From NCBI GenBank assembly GCA_963681505.1, contig OY811971.1, positions 7,125,060 through 7,189,059 of the forward strand: a DNA stretch of 64,000 nucleotides, in the 5' to 3' direction. Under the pieces are notes generated by a model that had not been told where the DNA came from, searched no databases, and was given only the letters and a program-made list of their open reading frames with translations. Position numbers and translations under genes: made by a program. The DNA comes from Eunapius fragilis (lineage: Eukaryota; Porifera; Demospongiae; Spongillida; Spongillidae). Every line of letters starts with the position of its first letter. Position 1 is the stretch's first letter. This document shows, piece by piece, positions 31,675-43,974 of the stretch.

Positions 31675-34606
31675 TCACACATGCTTCATCATCTTGCTTT
31701 CGATTCTGTCTGCCAATGCCGGGTTATCAGCCCCATGTCGTGCTCGAACTGCCGAACATAATAGCTTCCAAGTCGGAGGGCCATTTTCTTGAATATTATT
31801 ATATTTCTTTTTGAGCCAAGTAAGCACCACCTCTCTCAGACATGATTTTGGATGGTTTTTATGTTCGCAAGAAATCGTTTTAAGGTCGCTCATGGCCACG
31901 CCTAGTGCCAATCCAAAGTCCATCCACTGTGCAGTAACTTCAATCACCACTTCAAGCACCTTAAGCAGATCATTTTCTTCTAAAATCTCTCCCGATCCTA
32001 CAAATCAGCATCATAGTGTAATGTCATAACACAACACATCATTACCTTCAGACTTCACAGTGGGTTGGCACTAAAAGATATACAATAGCACCTCATGAAT
32101 ATTAAGTACTGATATGTATGTGTAGGTAAGATTACCTGTATCTTGAAGATATCAGCGGTTTTATATTCCGTTCCACACTCCCCACATGTGCCCAACTCTT
32201 CATTGATACTACCAGTGCTTGGATAGGAGACAACACGAAGCACCTTAGCACTACATCCAGTCCTGCAGTTCAGCTCTGGCCCTCCGACATATTCAAGACC
32301 TTGTAATCCAGACTCATTACAGATGGAGCACAAGTATTCCTGGTGCAGGTATGTAATGGATGACACAGGAATGATGTGGTCATCCTGATGGCTTGATGCA
32401 ACATATAGGTTAGAATCTAAACACACAACCTCTGCTCAGTTGCTTACCGTACTATTACTTGGAGAATGTGCTTCTCTCTGTTGTATGTGATGTCCCAGTC
32501 ACAGTGGTTCATCTTGAAAAAGACACATCGCTTTCTACTGTATTGGGGTTTAGGAGCACCTGATTCTCTAGACCTCTTCAGTACAAGACAGATGAAACGG
32601 AAGAACACCTCTTCTGGTAGGAATGACTTGAAATCAAATACAAAACAATAACCTTGTAATGCAGGTCTAGCGGTTCCATCAGGTCTTTTAATGTCATCTG
32701 GAAGCATACATGGGACTAAATAGGACATGCGTCCTTCACCTGTACTGCTTGGTTCATTTTGTGTAATGGGACAGATCAAGCTATATGCCTGCATGAATTT
32801 GTACACACGTTCATCAAATCTCTTCTGCCAGCAGAACCTTAAACATGATGCTGTCGTTTCACCTGAATTTTTGAGTTGTTGAATTTCCTTATTTGTGCAT
32901 GAGTGTGTGGACATTTTCACCTCTACCACATCCTTAATTAAATCAATCAACCACTGAGGATCTGTTAGTATGACATCATCGAGCTGTTTCTTCTCTTCCT
33001 CGCTGAGGAAGAGTGAAGACAGAGCCCCTGCAACAGACATGTATGGAACAACGTGATAGAGAAATAACTAGGTGCTTACTTGGATAAATGATAGTGCCAG
33101 TGTCATGGAAAAACTGAAGGGCAATGTGAACGTCGTTGGGCTGGTCCACATACATACCACACTGCTTAGCAATATCTGTGACATCCTGTAACTTCATCAC
33201 AGGTGGACTAGCATCATCCATCTGCTTCCTCCTCTGCAGCAGAGCGTTCTCAAACCTCAGCCAGCTGATCGGTCGTAGCTCCTCAAGAAATGGCAGTACC
33301 TTTGTAGCTTTCAAAAGCTCACTTTTAAGACCATTTATGCCACTGTCCACTCTTTGGGATAACTTGTCAAATGAGTTCTCCACAGCTGCAAATATATTAT
33401 CCTTTTCTTCATACATATGTATATCATCAAAGAATCGTTTGGTAGAAAATTGGTCCTGTAGTTTTTTGTTAATTTCATCCATTTGATCAGCTGTAACTTC
33501 AGCTTTGTGTGTACCAACTAAAAATACATATTTCTGAAGATTCATGCTTGCTTTTTGCTTGACTGAATCAATGTGCATTTTGGTGTGGGCATGAATAGAG
33601 TTCAGCCAGTACTCGAGCTCTTCGATTGCTTTCTGTTTCTCTACGCAGTGATTCTGCACTAAGCTTGTAAGGTTATACACAACAATATAGATAGCACCAC
33701 GAGATATGAAGCAGTGGTGCATGGGACGATATCCCTTCTGTCCAGCAAAGTCAAGGGTGTTGAAGACTAGTGTTGGCTCCACATCTTTGCGAGATTTCAA
33801 GCGTTTTGAGAAGTCCTTGCTTTGTCGTCGAGTAAGTGTTATTTGTGAGTCACTTTTCTGCTTGGGTGCAGATTGTTTTTTCTTCTTCTCAGAAGTGCCT
33901 GGTGTCAATACGGAAGGACTGATCTCATTTGTGGTAACAGAAGATGTTGATGCACCTCTACGTTCAGGTTGTAGTACTGGTGCAGGTCTGGAACTTTGGC
34001 TCTCCTTTGGAACTGATGAAGAAGTCAATGGCTGTGGGGGTACCACTAATCTGGGTACAAGATCAGGACGGTGTATATCAGTATGGTGTTCAATTTTCCC
34101 TCGTTTGGGGGCCAGCACTGTACTGATTTTGGCTGCGGATGGTGAAACAATCGGCGGCCTAAATTTCTTCTGTAGTTTCTGAATACGTTTGAGTAGCTGC
34201 TCTTCAGAAGGGAGAGTTGATTGTGCAACTTTTAAATGCTTTTCTTTCCTGTTAAAAAACTCAGGATCCTGTTCTTCAATTTTTTTGGCGACCCCACCAC
34301 AAACCAGATCCAAGTGCTGCATTGCTTGATCATTTTCACTAACAGTTGACCAGTCGTTTCCATCATTAGTCGCAATTGTTGCTACTTCTACTGTCCTCAC
34401 ACGAGTGTTCTCGATGCCACAAGTGGGCTCCAGGTTCGAAATAAAGTGTTTGCCAGTAAGCTGACGAATGAGGCTGGTCTTTCCTACACGTTCCTCTCCA
34501 AGCACCAATAGGTTACATCTGGGTATCTTCTGCCTGCCTTCTGACAGGGCTAAGCGAAATATTCTCTCTGCCTCCGGACCTCTCCTTCTGATCTCAAGTG
34601 GGATCA
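31675..34606 (-). CDS. ROC-COR GTPase with cysteine-rich insert and C-terminal Death domain
   Basis: Five exons: 33080-34606, 32459-33027, 32136-32384, a 25-nt microexon 32046-32070, and 31675-31997; all phases agree. ROC GTPase: P-loop GEERVGKTSL, switch-II-like DFAGQ and VGTHKAE at the G4 position. A long proline/serine-rich insert lies between G1 and G3. COR follows (VILTDPQWLIDLIKDVV, YLVPCMLPDD). Then comes a cysteine cluster (CSICNESG, CRTGC, CGECG) resembling a zinc ribbon. The Death domain has WMDFGLALGVAMSDL, LREVVLTWLKKKY and PTWKLLCSAV and ends at a TGA. The first exon lacks an ATG and begins at an acceptor (TAG, phase 1), so upstream exons must exist. The ankyrin exons at 36985-41287 fit in phase. 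The protein is probably a cytosolic signalling scaffold in cell-death or stress pathways. The join 32459/32384 (74-nt intron) is the least certain. Confidence 0.8.
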
Positions 34607-35078
34607 CTAGCAGAAGAAATGAAGCATGTAATTATTACAATGGTGTAAGAAGCACGAGGGGCTGCAGGGGAAATGTTCCCATGCCTCTGCCAGACCCCCT
34701 CCCCCCAACTATAATTAGCTAATTAGTGAGAATCTCAATTAGCATATAGCAATAGGCAAGCTGGGTAGAACGTTTCATCCATGGTATAGATGTATATAAT
34801 TGTATTACTAAGTTGATGGGGGGGGTAGGTGGGTGGAAAGGTTTTATATTGGCACACTTGATACGAAATATAGAATGTGACTGCGATGCCTCACAGCGAA
34901 AGAGCCATGCAACAAAGATCACCTGAGTTTCACTAAAAATCATACTTGAAACATATCTAGGCATAGTTGATATGTATGGTTTGCATAATATGCTGTATAT
35001 TTGCTTATTACATTATAGGCGGCAGAGCCAGGGAAGCAAGGGGGCTGTCCCCTCCCCCCCTCCCTCCACTTCAGCCAT

Positions 35079-36053
35079 CTAAGGGGCTGTCCATAAAGTA
35101 CGTCACGCACTTAGGGGGAGGGGGGGGGTATTTCATGTGTGATGTCACAAGTGTTTAATTAGGCCATTCCAAATGTGATTGTAGTTTCCCGTCCTCCACC
35201 CACGTCTTTATAGACCACCCGCATAATGTCACCATTATGTCCATTATTCTAATCATGGGAACACTTTTTGTTTGAGATGTTGGTAAACGTGTCACTTTAG
35301 AAAAAGCTTGCGTGCCACTTATCAGACATCAACAGCTACAGGTCTGAATATACACATGTATAGCGCCATCATTATTCATTTTGGATAAAAGCCGCCCGCC
35401 CGCATGGGTTTTGGTAAAAGATCCGGACGGGAAACTACAATTATCACATCTGGAATGGCCTAAAACTTTTCGCTGTTATTGATCGGACGTATTCTTACCA
35501 TGAATAAGGAAAAGGCATTTGTGTCATTGTTCCAATCACATGTGAAGGCGAATCCTACAAAACGCAAGCAAGAATGTCGTGGAACTCTGGAAGAAAATGA
35601 AGCAAGAAGATGACTTGCCTAGCCAAGCTGATGCTTTGCTCAAGAAGCTCTGATTAACATTTGTAGTCCAAAAATCACTCAACTTGATACGGATGGTGTA
35701 GCGCACCAACCATTACTTAAAGATCCCCCAGCAGATTTTCCCAAGGTAACTGAAGCTGAAAGTAGTGTTGAGCAGATTATCCCATCTAGTGATCTACAAG
35801 AGCCTCTGGTTCAAGAAATGTAAAAGCAAAGGGAGGAGGATGAACCCTGATCTTCTTTATACTTCATAGTACTGAACTATTAATGTACCTGCATGAGTAA
35901 ATGTGTTTGAGAGTGGAGAGAGGGGGAGGGAGGGGGAGGGGGGGCAGGACTTGACATACTTTTAAAGGGGGATTATTAATGTTGTGACACATTGCAATCA
36001 AGGGGGGGGGGGGGGAGGGGGTCCAAAAACGCACGTTAAAAAGTGTGTGACAT
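35079..36053. mobile_element. Degenerate DNA-element remnant with poly-G ends
   Basis: Starts ggggctgtccataaagtacg and cacgcacttagggggagg, a common transposon-end phrase. A poorly matching gcacgttaaaaagtgtgtgaca lies near 36031. Between them (35503-35820) are pieces of a coding sequence (MNKEKAFVSLFQSHVKANP; KMKQEDDLPSQADALLKKL) that I cannot assign. It contains the MITE at 35159-35463 and lies in the long intron between the ankyrin and ROC exons. Confidence 0.35.
35159..35463. mobile_element. MITE with ~35-bp inverted ends
   Basis: The left end taggccattccaaatgtgat...tagtttcccgtcc is mirrored by ggacgggaaactacaatt...ggaatggccta. About 305 bp, no coding. Flanking TTA/TAA suggests a short TA-type target duplication. 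Confidence 0.75.
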
Positions 36054-36813
36054 CAGGGCCGTAGGAACGGGAATACAACCTGATGATAGCTAGGGGGTAT
36101 GGGGGAGCACTGTAAGCTCTCCCATTGGCCCCAGAAGCTCAGCTACTATATTATTGAAGTCATGAAACTGTTTTTAAATAGCGCTAGCTGGCTATTACTT
36201 ATTAAACCAGATGATTGATTCGCTTTGATAAATATGATAATAGCACATTCAACTAGCTACAGTCTTAGAATGGCATGATGTCCTCAAAACTTGCCGAACA
36301 CCTCCAACCTATGCTCATTCAGGCTAACAAATTTGTTCAAACATGATGGAATTGACAGAGCATCTGTTTGTTCTTTGTGAGCGTGGAGAATCAAAAATGT
36401 GGTTTCATCGCATTTGAGACATAGTGGAATGTAGGTAGGTCTTAACCCTTCGTAGTACGGAAGCACTGCATTTACTTACAGCATTGGTTTTGACGGCTTT
36501 GACACATGTATAGCAAAATGAGCAGTCTTGAGAGCTATCGCAGTGCCAACTGGAAATCCACTTAGGGTTAAAAGCACGTTTTACTGTCTTTTTCTGGCCG
36601 AACTGACACATCGGGAAGACAGAATTTGACGGCTGATTTGGCGTATCGCCCACGATTGGTGGTTTTAGATATGAAACAGAATTCATACCAGCCGCTACCA
36701 CGCCACAATGAATTTTTCAAATTGATTAATAATTTTTTCATTAATGACTTATGCTCTGGCCAAAAACCTGTACGGCTTTGGCCGTATAAGCCGTAGTGGT
36801 TGCTACGGCCCTG
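36054..36813 (-). mobile_element. Short hAT-like element with TTF-type zinc-finger exon
   Basis: Ends CAGGGCCGTAG and CTACGGCCCTG, flanked by GACAT on both sides (36049-36053, 36814-36818). These fit hAT-type ends with a 5-bp duplication; most hATs give 8 bp. On minus a frame of about 36482-36683 reads KRAFNPKWISSWHCDSSQDC then SFCYTCVKAV, like the TTF zinc finger at the start of hAT/ZMYM-type transposases. It ends at a consensus donor GTAAGT. The DDE core is missing, so it is an internally deleted, non-autonomous copy inside the ankyrin-ROCO intron. Confidence 0.6.
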
Positions 36814-36955
36814 GACATACTTTATGGCCAGCCCCTAAGTACTGCCTATGTGCATGCACACACAAATGTACCTTCTTCTGGTTCCATTTCATCAGGTGTT
36901 TGATCAGCCTGTACACAAAGGCCAAAGTGACAACATGTGTGTAATATAGTTGATT

Positions 36956-39900
36956 TCAAACCTTATTTTTCAAAATTTTTGCACCTGCATTTTTGATAAT
37001 TTCAGCCACATCAATGCTAACTTTCCTTCTTGCTATATGTAATGCAGTGTTCCCCTGTGAATAAGTGAATTCATAAGAGCCAGAGAGGGACACCACAGCA
37101 CATACCTCGCTGTCCTGTATGTCCAGAGGGCACTGGTACTTAATAAGCAGTCTGGCAATATCTGGAGTGTCATGAAGGGCAGCAAAGTGGAGGCCTGTGT
37201 TCCCTTCAGGAGTGGTGCCATCTGCAGATATCCCAGTGCAAGTTTTGGGATCTACTTGGTCCAGACTTAGAAGATATTCAACCATATCCTTCTTTTGATA
37301 GACACAGGCAGTTAGAAGTGGAGTGAATCCTTTCTGGGGGGGAGGGATGGGGGGGGGGGAAGTGACTATATGTCACTAAGGGACACTATTGCAGCAGATT
37401 TAACCATCTATACATAATGGTTAGCACTGGCGTACACTCTGATCCTACTGGTTAGTGTACATTATTAAGCATCACTGCAAAAACTGCAACAGTGAAAATA
37501 AGGATTATACGGACTGGATGGTCTCCTAGGCCACACCCCCTCCTGACCATGTAGAATTCACCATTGATTGGCACACATACACTGTACCAACATGTGACAC
37601 ACAAATCTGCTGCAGCTGGATGTTCAGCTACTCAACAATGCATCCACCAATAAATTCGTACAACGTGTAAGGCTCATAAACACACTAACTTTTGTCCTGT
37701 CATTCAGCTTGCCATCGAACAACTTTGGAGAGTCTTCAGAGTACTCTGGATCGGTAGGAGCCAGCACCCTGTGGTCATCATGCCTCAGTCCAAGCAGCCA
37801 CTGGAGGGATGACAGGCTCCCTCTGGCACACACGTGATGAAGAATCCCCCATTTGCCCTGAAAAATGAAGTTGTGTATCCATCTCCACCATTATACCAGC
37901 ATGGGTACAGTTACCTTATCTGTAGCTAGGTACTGCTCGGCTGATGGCTTGGCTGAAGTGTGGAGGGCACAAAGGCAGTCCTTACTGACAGCTAGGTGCA
38001 GAACATTATGACCTTTCTGGGATAATGACAGTGGTAAAAGTAAACAAAAAAAATTGTAGGACAATAAGAGGTAAGGTTTACCTTATTGGTGCAATCTCGT
38101 ACTACACCTGGACATGACGTAAGGTATTTCACAATTTCTACATGTCCACAAGATACTGCATACATCAAAGGTGTCCATTTGTCCTGCCACGGAAGACACA
38201 TAGAGCATCATGTAATTATAATGATTACAGCAACACACATGACCAGTGATCACATGACTAGTGATGGAGGTACTACATAGAGTATCACATGACCAGTGAT
38301 GGAGCTAGGTACTACATAGAGCATTGATCACATGACCAGTGATGGAGCTAGGTACTACATAGAGCATCACATGACCAGTGATGGAGGTACTACATAGAGC
38401 ATCACATGACCAGTGATGGAGCTAGGTACTACATAGAGCATTGATCACATGACCAGTGATGGAGCTAGGTACTACATAGAGCATCACATGACCAGTGATG
38501 GAGGTACTACATATAGAACACATCAACATGACAAGTTCAATTGCCATTCTTAAAGACATACAACTATTGTTCTATTTATGGCCCAATTAAATTAAATCAC
38601 ATGGCTTATCTTTTTTCACTGTAGCGGTGCTTGAAAACAGTAACGGTAAATGGACGTTGTTACTATGAAGGGCGATCTCTATTCCAAGTACAATTTTTCA
38701 GACCAAAACAAAGTTGGGAAACCAAATTAAAGATGTGCTGATCCATTGAGTCCACTGCTATGTGAACAAACCACACATACTATTCTATAAGTGTAAATAA
38801 TAATAATAATAATAAATACTCCATGATGCTTTCCGTATGTACTGACCTCTTTGAAATAAATTTCAGGGTATACAAAAAACGATGCGCATTTTAAGGAAAC
38901 CTAGAGTTGATGGGATATTAACGACTAAACTTCAAATGGGCAGGATAGTGACAAAACAAGATGTGGACATCATTAACAAATCTAGTTTTCAGTCACTACC
39001 ATGCCCAGTAGTCACTCTTTCTAAAATGAATATGATTTTACACCTATATTTGTCTTCCCCTACGTTGTGCATGGGCATGTTCATCCTTTATGTTTTGTAC
39101 TTAAGATTTATAGTGTGATTATAGAAGAACTCAACTTGCTCTAAATAGTTGACTGCACCACTTTCAGATGCTAGCTCTGATTTTTAGTCATGTAATCACA
39201 TCATTAAAATGGCTGCCACTGTAGTGCAACAGTCAAATGGACTACAAGCAGAAGTCCAAAATTATCCAATGCATCTGGGAGCTGAAATTTGGTATACAGC
39301 GATTAAAAAAAAAGTATTTAAATGACAGTTGGAATATGCATGCATTTGTGTGCAAATACTGAGGTGTGTTTTCATTGAAACTGCTAGTCTCACTATACTG
39401 AACCAACCTAATTCACCAGCCATGTCCGTACCAGAAATGTATAATCAAATAGGTATATATTGCAATTGGTCAGCTAAACTCTGTACACATGCCCCATATT
39501 CCCCAGCTTCAGCACTACAGGTGTAATTTTATCACTGGCCATGTCAGCAAATGCTTACATTAAGGGGGATTGTCCAAACTATTTAGCGTCATTGTGACAT
39601 TAGGGGGTGGGGGGGATTTTATTGTCCACAAGTTTTGTTTTTATAATAGGGAACATCTAGCTAGCTGCAGTGTTGACTCCAGTGGCAGCAGTTATGTCTA
39701 TTCAGACTACACTTTTCGGAAGAGTAGTGAAAGATGAGTTGGTCAAACAAAAACTCAATGATGTTAGAAGGGGGGGGGGGGGGGGGGGGGTTAATATGTT
39801 AACGTCACAAGATGCTCAAATAGTTTGGACAAGACCCCTAAACACATTGCAACATCATGGCACCTTTGATTTCGCGTTCAGGAACTTTTCTCGCTGTGAG

Positions 39901-41287
39901 GGGTGTGAATTGCTCACTGGTAGTGGTATGCTCACAGAGAATATTTGCCAGCTCCAAGTTGCCTGCTGAGCACGCAGCGTGCAGACTGTTGCATTGGTGC
40001 TGAAGGGGTTAAATAAATCAGATCTCCGTCCAGGGCCGCCAAGAGCCAGCCCGGGCCCGGGGCAAAATTTTTCTCGGGCCCCTAGCCAAATGAATCTCAT
40101 CAACTCATTAAATCTTTAAACGCTATCACTTCAAACCAGAAGCGGATCTCCGGGGGGGGGGGGGGGAGGGGGTTTGGGGGTTGCAACCCCCCCTTTCATA
40201 TAAGGTACCGCCCCCTCTTCTGCTAAACAGCCCCCCCTCCCCGCTTTTTGTATCGGGCCTGAAGCGCCGGACAGCCCCCCCCCCTCGCCCCCCACGCTTT
40301 TTGTATCGGGCCTTAATAAGTGGACAGCACCCCCCCTCCGCCCGCCCCCCCCCCCCCCCCCCCCGCTTTTTGTATCGGGCCTGAAGCGGGCAGCACCCCT
40401 CCCCCCCCCCCCTCCCCGCTTTTCGTGTCGGGCCTGAAGTGGACAGCAACCCCCCCCCCCCCCTCACGCTTTTCGTATCAGACCTGAAGCGGACACCCCC
40501 ACCCCCCCCCCCCCCACCCCGCATTTCGTATCGCGGGTCCAACCCCCCTTTTGGAAAATCCTGTATCCGCCCCTGCAAACCCATGTTGTTTTAGCGTATT
40601 CTGCCCTTTGACCCCTTCAGCACGCATTGCCTTTTCTGGGCGCCTGATTTGTGATGGTAGCTCATTCTTGCCCTCATTAAACAGAAGTGTAAACCAAGAC
40701 GCTGATTGGTTACAACGATCTGGGCCCCAAAACTAATTAGCAACTAAGCCATTCATTATCGACCAGGCCTGCGGGGGCGTGCCTAGTGACTAATAAAGGG
40801 CGTGACTCTAAAGGCCCGGGCCCCATTGAGGCCCGGGCCCGGGGATTTTGCCCCCCCCCCCTGCCCCCCCCCTCTCATTGGGGCTGTCTCCGTCACCTCT
40901 GTGATTCAATTACCATACCTCGTTTGTTTTGCCAAGAGACACACCAGCTCCGTACTTCCCTAGGAGCATGCGCACAACTTCAACATGGCCCTCTTCGCAA
41001 GCGGCTAATATGGGCACAAAGGTTTCATCCTGAAGGATGTAATATGGTTCTATCGCTGCAAGCACGCACGTGAAACTGCTGCCGACTTACATCGATCGTG
41101 TATTCAGCATTCACAACGGTGTTTTGAGCACCTTTATCTTCTACCATATCCAATATTTGGCTCACGTGCTTTGCATATCTGCACTGAATAGCTGTGCGCA
41201 GACAATCCACTAACTCTCTGTCTTTAACATCAGATAGCGGCTGGCCATCCCGGAGAAACACCCGCTGATCCATGTAGTCTTGTAGAT
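36956..41287 (-). CDS. Ankyrin-repeat exons, probably the N-terminal part of the ROCO-Death gene
   Basis: Exons (minus order): 41091-41287, 40919-41029, 38082-38183, 37915-38016, 37690-37857, 37106-37333, and a last exon from 37054. All have GT/AG borders and are phase 0 between each other. Ankyrin signatures: ILAACEEGHVEVVRMLLGKY, TPLMYAVSCGHVEIVKYL, VLHLAVSKD, GNTGLHFAALHDTPDIARLL, GNTALHIARRKVSIDVAEII. Two exons are exactly 102 nt, one repeat each. The last exon can read through to a TGA at 36956, giving a short ankyrin protein. It can also end at an internal donor (CAG/GTGCAA, exon 36985-37054, phase 1), which joins the phase-1 acceptor of the ROC exon at 34606. The 5' end is incomplete: the first exon starts at an acceptor in phase 1. 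The 2.7-kb gap between 40919 and 38183 is filled with MITEs and may have cost or hidden repeats. Confidence 0.75.
38200..38520 (+). repeat. Minisatellite of tcacatgaccagtgatggag units, intronic
   Basis: About nine copies of a 35-41 bp unit (actacatagagcatcacatg / accagtgatggagctaggt). The core tcacatga is palindromic. The same family occurs at 41600-41725, also just outside ankyrin exons of the same gene. Confidence 0.85.
38521..39555. other. Intronic region without recognised features
   Basis: AT-rich sequence within the long ankyrin intron. A short plus frame at 38882-39118 has no recognisable motif. No ankyrin-like exon found on minus. Confidence 0.35.
39560..39842. mobile_element. MITE with inverted ends and internal poly-G
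   Basis: The left end ggattgtccaaactatttag...tgtgaca is mirrored by the right end gtcacaagatgctcaaatag/tttggacaagacccct. About 280 bp with a G20-type tract inside. Inserted in the ankyrin intron. Confidence 0.75.
40022..40095. repeat. GGCCCGGG-rich transposon-end-like segment
   Basis: cagcccgggcccggggcaaa here resembles ggcccgggcccggggatttt at about 40830, flanking the poly-C MITE cluster. Probably two ends or two copies of one non-autonomous element. Confidence 0.35.
40135..40580. mobile_element. MITE-like element built of tandem gataC/poly-C units
   Basis: Six tandem units, each a C-run followed by cgctttttgtatcgggcctgaagcgg (quoted in part: tttttgtatcgggcctgaag). The ends agaagcggatctccggggg and ggaaaatcctgtatccgccc are roughly inverted. 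Members of the same family appear at 43975-44700 and 58117-58260. Confidence 0.6.
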
Positions 41288-41599
41288 CTGAAAGGAAGGC
41301 ACAGAACAGTTATGTAAATGGCATGGGAGAGTCACACTGACTATACTTTTTTTTTTTTTAAGACGTACGTTGAATATCATTATAAGACAGTAAAACACCG
41401 CTTACGATTGCAGACAGAAAACACGGCTTTATACGATAAATGTAGTGGGAGTTCTATTTAAAAATAAATAAATAACGTGATTTCAAATGATATTTTACTA
41501 GATACCTGCACCGGAGATGAAAGAAAGTAAAACCTAACTATTATAGTAACTAGGTCCAGTGTTGCCTATAACTTTGTTACCAAATTTGAAGCACTGAGG

Positions 41600-41725
41600 T
41601 GCTAATAACTACTTAGGCACTACATAGAGCATCACATGACCAGTGATGGAGGTATACGTACTACATAGAGCATCACATGGCCAGTGATGGATAGAGCATC
41701 ACATGACCAGTGATGGAGGCACTAA
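41600..41725 (+). repeat. Second tcacatgaccagtgatgg minisatellite
   Basis: Three to four copies of the unit found at 38200-38520, upstream of the first visible ankyrin exon on the gene's strand. Confidence 0.75.
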
Positions 41726-41939
41726 GGATATATTTTTGTGGTTGAAGGACATAAAATATTGTTGCATGCATCCTATGGATTCATAATAGCAATTTATGTA
41801 ATATCCTTTTTTTTACTTAAACAGTGTCCACAAATCCTACTCCGACAGCAATTGTTTCATACTCCAGAGCTCTCTCTCTCTCTCTGTGCAACTAATGGTA
41901 CCGCATGGCTGGTGAGCTTATAGATGTCAGAGAAGACTG

Positions 41940-43640
41940 GTGGAGCTGAAGTAAGTACAATATCCGACATCACCTTCAGATCCTTCAAAGGGCATACCCT
42001 ATATGGTCTAGCATGTGGTGCTCCTGAGGTTATTCATCAGGTTGACAGCCAGCATCATGGTAGGAATCCACAACACAAACCATTTTTGTTACTGTATAGG
42101 CCTGCTAGCTGTTGTGGTCCTAAACCTGGTAGCTCATGTTGGCATGACTACAACTGCAAGTTCAGAGATTGTGGATATGTTTCCAGCTCTACTGATTTCA
42201 AGGCCGGTCTATGATATCTGGGAGAGCCATACAGCTTCAACCAGAAGTTAAACCATATTCTCTCTTTATGCCACGTCCTATCAGAACTGGACCAAATGGA
42301 AGCAGTTATAAAGAATTATCTCAAGTGGATATACCCACTCCTTGGTGTGCAGGGATGGTCGTTTGCCTTGAAAAAGAAGTGACATTGGTGCAGATTTCAA
42401 ATCACTGAATGCCAATGTCATTAGAGAGGTACACCCACTACCAACGGTGGATCGATGAAAACCTTGCACAACTACATGTATCAGTTTTTAGTAAGTTGGA
42501 TGCCAACAGTGGATTTTGGCAAATTCCACTTCCAGAAAAATCAAAAATAACTTTGTCACACGGTATGGTCGGAAGTTATTATTTTCATAAGTTTCCATTT
42601 GGGATCTGCAATGCCCCAGAAATTTCCAGAAACACGTGGGCATAATCTTGCAGGGTCTTCCAGTGGGAGTGCTATGCCAGATGGATTATGTCCTGGTATA
42701 AGGATGAACAAGATGTGTGGATTTAAGCAATGCTTCTTCAGATCCAGGAGGCTGGAGCAACCATAAACAAAGAGAAACGTGAGTTTGGGAAGGTGGAATA
42801 ACTATTCCTTGGGCATTGAATTAATCAATACAGGGTGCAGGCTAACTGAGCAAAAACTTCAGCTATCCAGAACATGTGTCCACCAACAAGTGATGGCTGG
42901 CTAGTTAGAAAAGTTCTCAAGCAACCTGGCCCAAATTACTGAACCTCTTTGATAGCTGCTTTGTAAGAACGAGGTATGGCAGTGGATCTCTGCTCATGAG
43001 CAGGCATCAAAGAGGAGCTCAGCAAGCCTCCCATACTGGCCTACTACAACCCAACCTACCAATAAACATATCTGCAGATGCTTCTTTGTATCGCCTAGGA
43101 GCGGTCATGTTGCAGGAAAGTCATTCTGTCTTAAATGTGCAGATCAAAAATGAGGCCTTAGCCACTGCTTGGGTGAGTGCAAAAGATTTGCAAGACTATA
43201 TAATTGGAGTCAGGATTCACAAGTGGATCCAAACACTTGGATGACTTACCACCTCGAATCCTCCTCAGATTTCGATTCTATACCTTGTGCTCAGCTATCA
43301 AATGCAAACTGTGAAGTTGAGCAGGATCAGGACCTGAGCAAGTATGTGTCAACTGTCAAGCAATACACAGCAAAGGCTTTATCAATATAAGCAAGCTCAT
43401 TTGGTGGATCCTGTATGTTATTACATAATGAAATACTGCAAGGAAGAATGGAATAACAGGCATTATGTTGAAACCAGCTCTCAAGCCATATTGGAAGGTT
43501 CAATACCTAAGTGTCTTCAGAAAGAAACATTGCAGCATATCCAGAAATGCCCCATACATTGGAGGACATTCATAAAAAAATTCCAAATTGAATTCTATAA
43601 CATTTTAGCATATAGCGGAATTTTTTTTCTTTCCACTGTA
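41940..43640 (+). mobile_element. Gypsy LTR-retrotransposon fossil (reverse transcriptase and RNase H region)
   Basis: Plus-strand pieces show TPWCAGMVV, FSKLDANSGFWQIPL, KFPFGICNAPE (reverse transcriptase) and, further on, ISADASLYRLGAVMLQES with EALATAWVSAKDLQDYIIG (RNase H). Family order is that of Gypsy pol. Broken, with many breaks, old; no LTRs recognised. Confidence 0.7.
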
Positions 43641-43974
43641 AAAATTTGAGTTTCAGATTTTTATGGATTATGAAGTTAAAATCAAGATATGTTTTTTAAT
43701 TACTACGTAATTTTTTTTTGGGGGGGGGGGGGGAAGGGGGGGGGGGTCGATTAACTAACTATTAAACGAATTAACAATGTTAATGTGCAATTATAATCCT
43801 CTCACCAATAATATAAATAACCTCGAGCGATCCAGTAATATCCCTGAGCGATCAGACTGATGACCGGCTGACTTTCGATGTTTGAATATTGAAATACTAA
43901 CCCTGGTAGGCAAGCGCAAAGTAAGACATCACTTTATTATCTCAAATGGATCACGACACTAATACCTGCACACT

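Noticed and set aside
33706-34182. 158-codon plus frame
   Set aside because: Antisense shadow of the ROC domain exon.
38200-38520. Regularly spaced repeats resembling a CRISPR array
   Set aside because: Spacers are themselves repeated, the genome is eukaryotic, and no cas-like gene is present; it is a minisatellite.
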